NCBI RefSeq assembly: GCF_947501665.1
Contig: NZ_CANMWS010000003.1
Span: forward strand, 175,922 to 239,921
Direction of reading: 5' to 3'
Length of the DNA stretch: 64,000 nucleotides
From: an uncultured Shewanella sp.
GTDB lineage: Bacteria; Pseudomonadota; Gammaproteobacteria; Enterobacterales; Shewanellaceae
Shown here: in pieces, positions 55,361 through 64,000 of the stretch
Position numbering within the stretch: position 1 is the stretch's first letter
Layout: each line of letters opens with the position of its first letter
The notes under the pieces: generated by a model
Databases searched by the model: none
What the model was told of the DNA's origin: nothing
Seen by the model: only the letters and a program-made list of their open reading frames with translations
Translations under genes and position numbers: made by a program

Positions 55361-58300
55361 TGGTTACCTTTGTCAGCCAATGCGAAAAGAATGCCCTTAA
55401 AAAGACTCGTAGAGTATTGGACGCCTTTGCTAATCGCATTGGGGATAATACTTGGCAAACCTTGATCACCGAAGACGGCTTACAGACAGTTAAAAAAATG
55501 TTGCGAAAAACCGCCAGTCGCAGCACAGCCGTCAGTTGCCATTGGTTACGCTCTCGCAGTCGCTCCCAGTTTTTGTGGGTAGTGGGCAATAAAAATAAGT
55601 TTAATAGTGAGGGTGTGGTGGCGGTGAATACCACAAGAAAAAACCTATTAAATACAGATGTTGAAAATGATTGGCATTACCTGCCGTTAATTAAATCATT
55701 AGTCGGCTTGTCGGCCCTATTTCATGACTGGGGTAAAGCGTCAAAGTTATTTCAAGAGAAATTAACCCCAAATAGCAAAAATAAATTTAAAGGGGATCCC
55801 ATCAGGCATGAATGGATTTCAGTATTATTGCTTAATGCATTGGTCAATACCAAAACAGATAAAACATGGTTGCTTGAGTTAAGTAAAGGTGAGTTATCAG
55901 AGCAAGTATTAGTAGAGGCTGTTAAGGCGCAAGAAGAACGCCCTTTAGCACAACTATCTGATGCGGCGAAGTTAATCGCTTGGTTAATCGTATCTCATCA
56001 TCGCTTACCTTACACAAAAACAGATTGGCGAGATGAAAAAGCGCCTGATATCGACTCAATGCTTGAGCGCATAACCAAAGAGTGGGGTTATCAAAATAAT
56101 CATGATCGGCAAGAGTATCAAAAGCGGGTAAAAAACTGCTTTGAATTTCCAAAGGGCTTATTAAGTCAATCAAAGATATGGATGAAACAGATTCAGCGTT
56201 GGGCGACTAGTTTAACGAACAATTTACCTTTGCTTGAGTCAGCGATGAAAGATGGCAGCTATCGGTTAGTGTTACATCATGCGCGTTTATGTGTAATGTT
56301 AGGCGATCATTTTTACTCATCACAAGATGCTGCAAAAAATTGGCAAAATAATACAGGATTATTTGCCAATACTGATAGGAATACCCATGCATTTAAGCAA
56401 AAGTTGGATGAGCATTTAGTGGGTGTGGCTAGAAGTGCACTCAATACGGCACATTTATTATCCGCTTTTGAATTTGAATTGCCAGTGGCAAGCAATATTC
56501 AAACATTAAGAGCGGCAAGTCCCAAACCTTTCCAATGGCAAGATAAAGCCGTTACTAAAATAATGGATTGGAAGAAACAGCAAGGAAAAGAACAAACAGG
56601 CTTCTTTGCCGTCAATATGGCTAGCACTGGCTGCGGTAAAACCTTCGCTAATGCTAAAGTGATGCGTGCGTTATCACAAGATGGTAAAAGTTTACGTTAC
56701 ATATTAGCGCTTGGGCTGCGCACATTAACCCTGCAAACAGGTGATGAATATCGAAATTTGATCGGTTTATCAAAAACACAATTAGCGGTATTAATCGGCT
56801 CAAGAGCTGTGGCTGAACTACACAATGCAGCACAAAGTCAAAAACGTTTAACAGAAGATGAAGTCACCGAAGAGATTTTAGGCTCAGAATCTAAACAAGC
56901 ATTACTTGATGAATTTATTGATTACGACTGTGAACTACCAGAAGAGAGATTAACTACAGTTTTAACTCGCGATAAGGATAGGCAGTTTTTATATGCGCCC
57001 GTACTCGCTTGTACGATAGATCATATGATGGCAGCGACAGAAACCAAGCGTGGTGGCCGCTACATATTGCCTTGTTTGCGATTAATGTCTTCCGATCTCG
57101 TAATAGATGAAATAGATGATTTTACTGGGAATGATTTAATTGCCATTGGTCGTTTAATCCATTTAGCGGGTATGTTGGGCCGCAAAGTGATGATCTCATC
57201 CGCCACCATTCCGCCCGATTTAGCCCGTGGTTATTTTAATGCCTATAAAAAAGGCTGGCAGATCTTCAGTAATAGCAGGCTTAATACCTGCGCTGAAATA
57301 GGTTGTGCGTGGATTGATGAATTTAGCACAAGTGTTCAGTCAATTAAGATTATCGACAGCCATAATGCATTGCAACATTATCAGCAGCGCCATGATGAAT
57401 TTATTGAAAAACGTATTACTAAATTAAAGCAACAAGTGGCTAAACGTAAAGCGGACATTATTGCCTGTCCACTCGTTACAGATGTTAGTGACGTTCTAGG
57501 TGCCAGAGACGTTGATAGCCATTTATCACATCATGGTAATGTGTCACTTGAACAAGTAAAAACTGAGCAGTACTTTGCCATCGTAAAGCAAGCTATTTTA
57601 ACTAAGCATCAGCAGCAACATAGTATAGATCTAAAAACGGGGGTAAAGGTGTCATTTGGCGTAGTGCGTATTGCAAATATTTCGCCTTGCGTCGCGTTAA
57701 CCAAATACTTATTACAGGCAGATTTTAGTCACAATAGCCATCAAGAAAATACGCAAGTAAAAGTGATGGCTTATCATAGTCAGCAAGTGCTGTTACTGCG
57801 TCATGAGCAAGAAAAACACCTTGATAGCGTATTAAAGCGAAAAGAAAAGCCCGATCAGGCTCAGCTGGCCTTTAGTGATCCTGTTATTCGTAATCATCTT
57901 GATAAACTTCAACAGCAAAGCAAGCATTCACCTGATCTTACACAGAATGTAACGCAAAATATGATTTTTATTTTAGTGGCGACACCTGTTGAAGAAGTCG
58001 GGCGTGATCATGACTTTGATTGGGCCATCGTAGAGCCGTCGTCTTATCGCTCCATTGTGCAACTGGCTGGGCGTGTGCGTCGCCACAGAGCTTCTGCTGT
58101 GGAGCATACCAATATTGGTATAATGCAATATAACATTAAAGCCTTTAACGCTAACGATAAACTAGGTGGGCAATACTTTATCCAACCTGGGTATGAAAGC
58201 GGTTGGGATAAAACATTACAGCAACATGATCTTAGTAAATTAACGAATGAAGCGCGCCTTAGTGAAAGGTTAGATGCTATTCCTAGGATAAAAGTGCCAG

Positions 58301-58797
58301 TCCAAGCAGATAAGCAGCTTTTAGCGTTCATAGAGCATCAAGTAACGGCGATGCAACTGACAAACTTTTCTGCATGTGGAGCAAACACCCTGCAAGGTTA
58401 TTTAACAGAAACCTGGTACTTAACCGCATTACCGCAAGCGTTAGCCCCTTTTAGACAAAGCGAAGCGAGCGTTAATTTATTTTTGTTTTATAACGCGGAT
58501 TATGATGCGTGTTATTTCACTCAAAAAGATGAAGCAGGCAAACCGCTACTCGATGAAACTCATCAGGCGATTAATCGTGAAGGCATACTCAATATTACCC
58601 ATGTGCCGCTAACAAGATTGGAAAAGAATAACCTCTGGTTTGAACGAGATTATCAAAGCTTACTGTCAAATTATCAAGATAATGAATGGTTAAAGACTAA
58701 AGGGCAAGTTTCATTGCGTTATGGAGAAATTAACCTTGTTGATCGTGATAATGCTGCATATGAATATAACGATCAATTTGGTTTAATACGAAGATAA
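55357..58797 (+). CDS. cas3: Cas2-Cas3 fusion nuclease-helicase, type I-F
   Basis: An 1146-residue fusion. Cas2 domain, about 1-95 (MMVTFVSQCEKNALKKTRRV). HD nuclease with the HD pair in LFHDWGKASKLF (His123, Asp124). Superfamily 2 helicase with Walker A STGCGKTF (about 423-430), DEID (about 583), SATIP, and motif VI QLAGRVRRHR (about 902-911). In type I-F this protein cuts and unwinds target DNA recruited by the Csy complex, and joins Cas1 for adaptation. Length is typical. Followed by a terminator-like hairpin before csy1. Confidence 0.97.
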   Translation: MMVTFVSQCEKNALKKTRRVLDAFANRIGDNTWQTLITEDGLQTVKKMLRKTASRSTAVSCHWLRSRSRSQFLWVVGNKNKFNSEGVVAVNTTRKNLLNTDVENDWHYLPLIKSLVGLSALFHDWGKASKLFQEKLTPNSKNKFKGDPIRHEWISVLLLNALVNTKTDKTWLLELSKGELSEQVLVEAVKAQEERPLAQLSDAAKLIAWLIVSHHRLPYTKTDWRDEKAPDIDSMLERITKEWGYQNNHDRQEYQKRVKNCFEFPKGLLSQSKIWMKQIQRWATSLTNNLPLLESAMKDGSYRLVLHHARLCVMLGDHFYSSQDAAKNWQNNTGLFANTDRNTHAFKQKLDEHLVGVARSALNTAHLLSAFEFELPVASNIQTLRAASPKPFQWQDKAVTKIMDWKKQQGKEQTGFFAVNMASTGCGKTFANAKVMRALSQDGKSLRYILALGLRTLTLQTGDEYRNLIGLSKTQLAVLIGSRAVAELHNAAQSQKRLTEDEVTEEILGSESKQALLDEFIDYDCELPEERLTTVLTRDKDRQFLYAPVLACTIDHMMAATETKRGGRYILPCLRLMSSDLVIDEIDDFTGNDLIAIGRLIHLAGMLGRKVMISSATIPPDLARGYFNAYKKGWQIFSNSRLNTCAEIGCAWIDEFSTSVQSIKIIDSHNALQHYQQRHDEFIEKRITKLKQQVAKRKADIIACPLVTDVSDVLGARDVDSHLSHHGNVSLEQVKTEQYFAIVKQAILTKHQQQHSIDLKTGVKVSFGVVRIANISPCVALTKYLLQADFSHNSHQENTQVKVMAYHSQQVLLLRHEQEKHLDSVLKRKEKPDQAQLAFSDPVIRNHLDKLQQQSKHSPDLTQNVTQNMIFILVATPVEEVGRDHDFDWAIVEPSSYRSIVQLAGRVRRHRASAVEHTNIGIMQYNIKAFNANDKLGGQYFIQPGYESGWDKTLQQHDLSKLTNEARLSERLDAIPRIKVPVQADKQLLAFIEHQVTAMQLTNFSACGANTLQGYLTETWYLTALPQALAPFRQSEASVNLFLFYNADYDACYFTQKDEAGKPLLDETHQAINREGILNITHVPLTRLEKNNLWFERDYQSLLSNYQDNEWLKTKGQVSLRYGEINLVDRDNAAYEYNDQFGLIRR

Positions 58798-58833
58798 AAA
58801 AACAGCCTAGACGCATAGCCTCTAGGCTGTTTT
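58798..58833 (+). terminator. Intrinsic terminator between cas3 and csy1
   Basis: Eleven-base stem AACAGCCTAGA / TCTAGGCTGTT with a 9-base loop and flanking A/T tracts, starting one base after the cas3 stop codon. It would separate cas1-cas3 from the csy genes. Its 3' arm runs into the inverted mini-array. Confidence 0.7.
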
Positions 58834-58910
58834 AAGCTGCCTGTGCGGCAGTGAACATAGAGCAATAATATATATATAAACTTTTCTAAGCTGCCTGTGC
58901 GGCAGCTTTC
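58829..58910 (-). CRISPR. Inverted two-repeat mini-array inside the cas operon
   Basis: Two I-F-type repeats read on the minus strand, at 58856-58829 (GTTCACTGCCGCACAGGCAG then CTTAAAAC) and 58910-58883 (GAAAGCTGCCGCACAGGCAG then CTTAGAAA), separated by 26 AT-rich bases. The stem is CTGCC / GGCAG, unlike the CCGCC / GGCGG of the main arrays. Each stem also folds in the plus-strand mRNA. They may be Cas6f targets in either orientation; function unknown. Confidence 0.75.
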
Positions 58911-59051
58911 CATTATAAGATTTTTAGTTTTAAAAAACAGTGATTTTAATTTATATCTATATTGGTTATTAATAAATATATAAACTGGTGTTGATCAAAA
59001 TGCGAGCTTAAGTTAATCTCTATGTTATCGATTAAGACAAGGAAAGCCACA

Positions 59052-60317
59052 ATGTTAGATCCCGCAATCGTTAATTTCTTTAACGAACGAAAAGAAGCAT
59101 GGTTAAAGAAGAATATAAAACCTTCAATGGCCCTTGATGAGGTCAATGAGCTAAAACAAGCGTGTGAATTGCAATTTTCATTAAATGAATGGTTACCCAA
59201 TGCGGCAAGAAGGGCGGGACAAATTTCCATTTCTACCCACCCTTGTACTTTTAGCCATCCGAGTTCGCGAAAAAATAAAAATGGTTATGTGTCGTCAGTA
59301 TTGGCAGCTATTAATCATAGCCATGATGGTTTTCTAAAAACAGGTAATGTTGTTGCCGCGACCGATGCATTAGGTAATGCGGCTGCATTGGATGTTTATA
59401 AATTTCTGACTTTAATAATGAATGATGGCACGACATTATTAAATCATATTCAACAGGATACCGAGCTTGCTCAAACCTTATTAACTATTAATTCGGCAAG
59501 TTATCAAGCCTTGAAGAGGGGCTTTCTTGCCATGGTGGAAAGTGATGTTGAAGTGATCACGAGCGGGAAAATAAAACAAGTTTACTTTCCTATTGAAGAT
59601 GACGAACAGCAATATCATCAATTGTCATTGCTAACGAACTCTGGTCTGGTTTATCAATTACGCTCTCGCCTCGATAAATTGCGTTTTTCCGATGAGACTA
59701 AGGCGCTAAGAGAACTCAAAAAGAATAATGGGTTTAGTGAGCAAGGTTATAGTGAAATTTACGGACTAACCACTATTGGCTATGGAGGGACTAAGCCGCA
59801 AAATATCAGTGTATTGAATAATCAAAATGGAGGTAAAGCCCATTTATTATCGTCATTACCGCCCAGTATTGAAAAGCGTCATGTGCATTTTCCCAAAGGT
59901 GACTTTTTTATTGAGTCATTAAAACAATATGATTATGCCGACACATTTAAAGCGCTGCATAAGCTATTTAAGAGCGAGCATAATAATATCAATATTCGTC
60001 AGGCGCGAGACCGTTATCTTCAAAATATTATGGACTTACTCATTGAAAAAATGTGGGCTGTGCGTGCGGTTTCACAAAATCAATACCATCAAGCATCTTC
60101 TTTGCTTGCTGGGCATCAGTTAACTTGGTTACACAGTGACTTTGAGCAAGAAAGAGAAACCGCTGAGCAATGGTTAGATACATTAGTCGATGAAATATCT
60201 CGCTGGATTGGCCGTAGTTATGAAAAAGTATTAGCCAAACAAGCAATAACATTAGGCGAGGAGGAGTATTTACTATTTGTAAATATTGTTGAGCAAAACA
60301 GGGAGTTTTTAAAATGA
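59052..60317 (+). CDS. csy1: Csy1 (Cas8f), type I-F surveillance complex
   Basis: A 421-residue large subunit of the Csy complex, which recognises the PAM and the 5' handle of crRNA. Family features are DPAIVNFFNERKEAWLKK, GQISISTHPCTFSHPSS, the AALDVYKFLTL segment, and YGGTKPQNISVLNNQNGGKA. ATG at 59052 follows AAGGAAA; the longer frame from 59022 adds 10 residues without support. It overlaps csy2 by 4 bp. Confidence 0.96.
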   Translation: MLDPAIVNFFNERKEAWLKKNIKPSMALDEVNELKQACELQFSLNEWLPNAARRAGQISISTHPCTFSHPSSRKNKNGYVSSVLAAINHSHDGFLKTGNVVAATDALGNAAALDVYKFLTLIMNDGTTLLNHIQQDTELAQTLLTINSASYQALKRGFLAMVESDVEVITSGKIKQVYFPIEDDEQQYHQLSLLTNSGLVYQLRSRLDKLRFSDETKALRELKKNNGFSEQGYSEIYGLTTIGYGGTKPQNISVLNNQNGGKAHLLSSLPPSIEKRHVHFPKGDFFIESLKQYDYADTFKALHKLFKSEHNNINIRQARDRYLQNIMDLLIEKMWAVRAVSQNQYHQASSLLAGHQLTWLHSDFEQERETAEQWLDTLVDEISRWIGRSYEKVLAKQAITLGEEEYLLFVNIVEQNREFLK

Positions 60318-61246
60318 GCAATATAAAACGCTTATTACTATTACCACACTTAAAAGTGCATAACGCTAATGCGCTTTCTAGCCCGTTTACCATAGGCTTT
60401 CCCGCTATGACGGCATGGTTAGGTGCTGTGCATGCTTTACAGCGAAAATTAAATGCGCACGGTTTTGACTCGGCTAAATTGATTGGTGCAGCAGTGATTA
60501 ACCATCAATGTGATCTACAAACTCACAAAGGAGTGGGAGACTTTGTTCATTCCATTATTGGTACGGCTAATCCATTAGATAAAACAGGTGCAAGAAGTGC
60601 TTTTATTGAAGAAGCACGTTGTCATTTAGACGTTTCCTTAGTGGTTGAATATACAGGTATAGACAAAGAAGATGAAGTGCAGATCCAAGAAAAAATAGCT
60701 CATCTACTTAACAGCTACATGAAAATAGCGGGTGGAGATATTATCGCCTTTAAACAACCTGAGTTTTTTAAAGTGGAATTGAATAATAGCAGTGATTTAA
60801 AACGCCTGACTTGCAAGCTAATGCCCGGTTACGCACTCATTGAACGACGGGATTTAATGATAGAAGCGATGGAACAAGGGCAAGATGCAATGGATGCCTT
60901 ATTGGATCATTTGAGCATTCATCATCATTGTGAGCAAGATAAAGAGGGAAATGTGACTTGGCATAGTCAGAGGCAATCCGCTGGCTGGATAGTCCCCATT
61001 GCCACAGGTTTTCAGGGGTTAACTGATTTAGGCACAGCTAAAAATCAGCGAGATCCAGAAGTCCCTCATCGCTTTGCAGAAAGCGTCGTGACCTTAGGTG
61101 AATTTAAAATGCCGCATAAGATTAATGCAATAGATGAAATATTATGGCGTTATCAGACAGATCTAAGCCGTCATTTATACCTTTGCGCTCAAAATAATAG
61201 CGTGCCGCAAACAGAAGAAGAAATTGAAAACGCTTATTACGCATAA
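60314..61246 (+). CDS. csy2: Csy2 (Cas5f), type I-F surveillance complex
   Basis: A 310-residue Cas5-type subunit that caps the 5' end of the crRNA with Csy1. Family features are LLLPHLKVHNANALSSPFTI, GFPAMTAWLGAVHALQRKL, CHLDVSLVVEY, and the C-terminal GWIVPIATGFQGL. Start overlaps csy1 (ATGA). Confidence 0.96.
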   Translation: MSNIKRLLLLPHLKVHNANALSSPFTIGFPAMTAWLGAVHALQRKLNAHGFDSAKLIGAAVINHQCDLQTHKGVGDFVHSIIGTANPLDKTGARSAFIEEARCHLDVSLVVEYTGIDKEDEVQIQEKIAHLLNSYMKIAGGDIIAFKQPEFFKVELNNSSDLKRLTCKLMPGYALIERRDLMIEAMEQGQDAMDALLDHLSIHHHCEQDKEGNVTWHSQRQSAGWIVPIATGFQGLTDLGTAKNQRDPEVPHRFAESVVTLGEFKMPHKINAIDEILWRYQTDLSRHLYLCAQNNSVPQTEEEIENAYYA

Positions 61247-61271
61247 CCTAAATTATTAAAAGGAAATTATC

Positions 61272-62297
61272 ATGGCTAAAAATCAAGACACAGTATCAGT
61301 ATTGGCATTTGAAAAGAAACTCGTACCATCAGATGCTTATATGTATGGTACCCAATGGGATGATCGTAGTCTTGCTACGCCCTTGTCATTAATGGAAAAG
61401 TCAGTGCGAGGAACGATTTCGAACCGTTTAAAAGCCGCGATAAAAAACGATCCCGTTAAATTAAATGCAGAAGTAGAGAAAGCGAATTTACAAACGGTAG
61501 ACAGTTGTGCATTAGCGCCAGAGCAAGACACCTTAAAACTGCACTTTACCTTAAAAGTATTAGGTGGCGTACAAGAGCCGTCAGCCTGTAACAATGTATT
61601 ATTTAAGCAAAGTTATGCCAGTGCAGTGCGTGATTATATTGGCAAAGACGGTTTTCAAGAGTTGGGTAAACGTTATGCGCTAAATATTGCCAACGCGCGT
61701 TTTTTATGGCGTAACCGTGTAGGGGCCGAAAATATCGAAGTTCAAGTCAATGCGCTCAATAAAGATACAAAACAATCATGGGTCTTTGATGCGACTCAGT
61801 TTTCGACTAAGCATTTTAATTATGATGAGCCCAAGGTGGTTGAATTAGGGCAGAGAATTGCTCAGGCCCTTGCCAGTGAAGATGATTTTCTAATGTTAGA
61901 GGTAAATTGTTTTGTGCAAATAGGTAAAGCACAAGAAGTATACCCAAGCGAAGAGCTCGTGCTTGATAAAGGTAAAGGCAAAAAGAGTAAAATACTCTAT
62001 GCGGTAAAAGAGATTGCTGCGATGCACTCTCAAAAAGTCGGTAATGCACTGCGAAGTATTGATACTTGGTATCCTGAATTTGATGATGTTGAAACGTCAG
62101 CTGGGCCGATTGCCATTGAGCCCTACGGCGCAGTAACCAATTTAGGTAAAGCCTACCGTACCCCTAAAGACAAGCAAGATTTTTATACTTTCTTTGATAA
62201 ATGGGCGCGGGGTGCTGAACTTGAACGTATTGAAGATGAACATTTCGTGATGGCTATTCTTGTCCGTGGTGGCGTATTTGGTGAAAGCGATAAGTAG
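61272..62297 (+). CDS. csy3: Csy3 (Cas7f), crRNA-binding backbone
   Basis: A 341-residue Cas7 subunit, six copies of which line the crRNA spacer in the Csy complex. Features are LAFEKKLVPSDAYMYGTQWD, LSLMEKSVRGTISNRLK, RFLWRNRVGAENIEV, and MHSQKVGNALRSIDTWYP. It starts 25 bp after csy2 with AAAAGGAAA upstream, a strong site suited to high copy number. Confidence 0.97.
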   Translation: MAKNQDTVSVLAFEKKLVPSDAYMYGTQWDDRSLATPLSLMEKSVRGTISNRLKAAIKNDPVKLNAEVEKANLQTVDSCALAPEQDTLKLHFTLKVLGGVQEPSACNNVLFKQSYASAVRDYIGKDGFQELGKRYALNIANARFLWRNRVGAENIEVQVNALNKDTKQSWVFDATQFSTKHFNYDEPKVVELGQRIAQALASEDDFLMLEVNCFVQIGKAQEVYPSEELVLDKGKGKKSKILYAVKEIAAMHSQKVGNALRSIDTWYPEFDDVETSAGPIAIEPYGAVTNLGKAYRTPKDKQDFYTFFDKWARGAELERIEDEHFVMAILVRGGVFGESDK

Positions 62298-62321
62298 TTA
62301 AGTGTAAAGGGATCAATAACC

Positions 62322-62954
62322 ATGAACTATTACCAAGATATCACCTTATTGCCGGAGGTTGACATACCGCTTAGTTTTATTTGGCCGAAAGTCTTTCAAC
62401 AAGTGCATATTGCCTTAGTGGATAATAAGCTGGATAAAAATCAATCTGCCGTTGCGGTGAGTTTTCCTGAGTTTAAACAGACTCGATTTCCTTTGGGGGC
62501 GAAATTACGCTTATTTGCAACAGAGCAGCATCAGTTGCAGCAACTAAATATTGCAAATTGGCTCAATCGACTTGACGATTATGTCCATGTGAAAGGCATT
62601 AAAGCGGTGCCTGATCCGGTAAAATATGTGCGTTTTTCACGCAAAAATGTCAAAAGCCCTGAGCGGATTGAAAAAGACATGCAGGAAAAAGCCAAGCGTT
62701 GGTCTGATAAGTCTGGCCTATCGATGGCGGAAAGTTTGCAGCAATTAGCCAAAACGAAACCACAAGCAAACTGTGATTTACCGTTTATTTTTCTGCATAG
62801 TCAAGAAACTAAGCGGCGCTCACCCGATAAAAGCAGCCAGTTTCCATTATTTATTCAGATGGAGCGAGTGAATGAGCCATTGTTTGGTACCTTTGACTGT
62901 TATGGTTTGAGCTTTGCGCAAGCGGATAAACAAGCCACCGTTCCTTGGTTTTAG
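62322..62954 (+). CDS. cas6f: Cas6f (Csy4) crRNA endoribonuclease
   Basis: A 210-residue CRISPR RNA processing enzyme. The catalytic His is at position 29 (KVFQQVHIALVD), the same position as in Pseudomonas aeruginosa Csy4. The Arg/Lys-rich groove helix is ERIEKDMQEKAKRWSDKSG; the core strands are DLPFIFLHSQET and FTCYGLS-like FDCYGLSFAQA, ending VPWF. It cuts each repeat at the base of the CCGCC / GGCGG stem and stays bound in the Csy complex. Confidence 0.97.
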   Translation: MNYYQDITLLPEVDIPLSFIWPKVFQQVHIALVDNKLDKNQSAVAVSFPEFKQTRFPLGAKLRLFATEQHQLQQLNIANWLNRLDDYVHVKGIKAVPDPVKYVRFSRKNVKSPERIEKDMQEKAKRWSDKSGLSMAESLQQLAKTKPQANCDLPFIFLHSQETKRRSPDKSSQFPLFIQMERVNEPLFGTFDCYGLSFAQADKQATVPWF

Positions 62955-63022
62955 CCTTGGTTTTAAAGCAACGTTATGGCTGTTATTGCATTGAATAGCA
63001 GTCATAAAAAATACCCTTTATT

Positions 63023-63143
63023 TTTGCTCTTTAACAACATGCGTAAAAATCAATAAGTTATACTCCAGTGATTTAAATAAGGGTAAAATACGATTTTTAC
63101 GCTAACTGATTGTTGTAACTTATTTTTGTGTTAAACTGTCATA
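63023..63143 (+). promoter_or_regulatory. CRISPR array 2 leader
   Basis: About 120 AT-rich bases directly before array 2. They match the array 1 leader along their length (GCTCTTTAACAAC, AAAAATCAATAAGTTA, CAGTGATTTAAATAAGGGTA, CTAACTGATTG, GTTAAACTGTCATA). It should carry the array promoter and integration signals. The two leaders come from one duplication. Confidence 0.8.
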
Positions 63144-63951
63144 GTTCACCGCCACATAGGCGGCTTAGAAAAGTTATCGAAAAATTACAGCCAGATGAGT
63201 TATGTTCACCGCCACATAGGCGGCTTAGAAAAGCAATGATCCGAACGCTAATTGCATTAGTGAGTTCACCGCCACATAGGCGGCTTAGAAAACCTCCTGA
63301 AAAAATAGACCCTCTTCAAACATGTTCACCGCCACATAGGCGGCTTAGAAATGAATCAAGCCCTTTTCCGGTTGAATCCTGCCGTTCACCGCCACATAGG
63401 CGGCTTAGAAAATGACTTTCGGCGTTATCATAATGTCTACACCGTTCACCGCCACATAGGCGGCTTAGAAAACAATCGCGGTTAAAATTCGAGGTACTAA
63501 TGCGTTCACCGCCACATAGGCGGCTTAGAAATCACACTCAAGGCATCCAAAAATGTCATTTTTGTTCACCGCCACATAGGCGGCTTAGAAATGTTATCAC
63601 TGGTCGTTAGCCTTATCTAACAGGTTCACCGCCACATAGGCGGCTTAGAAAATTATTATCCAGCGGCCCCCATGTTAAAAACTGTTCACCGCCACATAGG
63701 CGGCTTAGAAAACCTAATTTAACTTGATTTTCAGCATAATAATGTTCACCGCCACATAGGCGGCTTAGAAAGACAACCCTGAACATTCAGTGCTAGTGAT
63801 CTCGTTCACCGCCACATAGGCGGCTTAGAAAGGCTAGTGATATTATTAACGATGAAATGAGTGGTTCACCGCCACATAGGCGGCTTAGAAAACCAGCATT
63901 GATAAACTCACCAGCATTGATAGGTTCACCGCCACATAGGCGGCTTAGAAA
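63144..63951 (+). CRISPR. Type I-F CRISPR array 2, 14 repeats and 13 spacers
   Basis: Fourteen 28-nt repeats at 60-bp steps from 63144 to 63924, with 32-nt spacers; every repeat carries the CATAGG loop form. Spacers 1-9 are unique to this array. Spacers 10-13 are identical to spacers 8, 10, 12 and 13 of array 1, in the same order. The array ends in the same trailer (TAGCAAAAAATAAAAGCG...) as array 1, which runs to the window edge. Confidence 0.98.
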
Positions 63952-64000
63952 TAGCAAAAAATAAAAGCGTTTTTTTGCTATGAGTTTCGTGCTTTGCACG
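63952..64000 (+). repeat. Trailer of array 2 (cut by window end)
   Basis: The first 49 bp of the trailer module, matching the copies after array 1: TAGCAAAAAATAAAAGCG, then TTTTTTTGCTATGAGTTTCG, then the start of the CGTGC / GCACG hairpin. Confidence 0.85.

Overview
The window looks like chromosome of a marine gammaproteobacterium close to Shewanella. The inference rests on gene order: gcvTHP next to ubiI, ubiH and ygfB, then divergently zapA, 6S RNA and ygfA. It is supported by a three-gene transhydrogenase (pntA split in two, plus pntB), a cysJIH operon, a cytochrome c-FTR1 iron permease fusion and a type I-F CRISPR-Cas locus. No species call is possible from the sequence alone.

Layout. 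0-1.6 kb: a possible type III secretion effector with its chaperone, minus strand. 1.8-7.7 kb: a cytochrome c/FTR1 iron permease behind a Fur-like box, an HD plus P-loop kinase fusion, a GlxA-type regulator, a small HD protein and an AlkC/AlkD-like HEAT protein. 8-14.4 kb: a flavin amine oxidase, a P-type proton ATPase, a YdgJ-like oxidoreductase and a small potassium channel. 15-19.4 kb: a same-strand cluster with a PETase-like polyester hydrolase, two lipase-foldase-like proteins and an apolipoprotein N-acyltransferase-like enzyme. 19.5-21.4 kb: a large lipoprotein with nine periodic RNPS-like motifs. 22.3-22.8 kb: a YgjV-like gene broken at an A7 run. 23-32.5 kb: the conserved core block gcvPHT, ubiI, ubiH, ygfB, zapA, ssrS and ygfA. 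32.5-39.6 kb: five tandem NTPDase (GDA1/CD39 apyrase) paralogues, two with eroded nucleotide-binding motifs. 39.8-47.7 kb: pntB, pntAb and pntAa, then cysJIH. 47.7-49.2 kb: an intergenic repeat family and a relBE toxin-antitoxin pair.

49.5-64 kb is a complete type I-F CRISPR-Cas locus bracketed by two arrays, each with 14 repeats and 13 spacers. Their leaders are near-identical and four trailer-end spacers are shared, so one array descends from a copy of the other. Array 1 is followed by further copies of its trailer, each with a decayed repeat. Between array 1 and cas1 sits a likely antibacterial pair: a pesticin/T4-lysozyme-like effector and a DUF1311/LprI-like periplasmic inhibitor. A terminator and an inverted two-repeat mini-array lie between cas2-3 and csy1.

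Strongest leads: the PETase-like hydrolase beside Lif-like foldases and an Lnt-like enzyme, the five-gene NTPDase cluster, the RNPS-repeat lipoprotein, and the organisation of the CRISPR locus (shared spacers, trailer duplication, internal mini-array, embedded effector-immunity pair).
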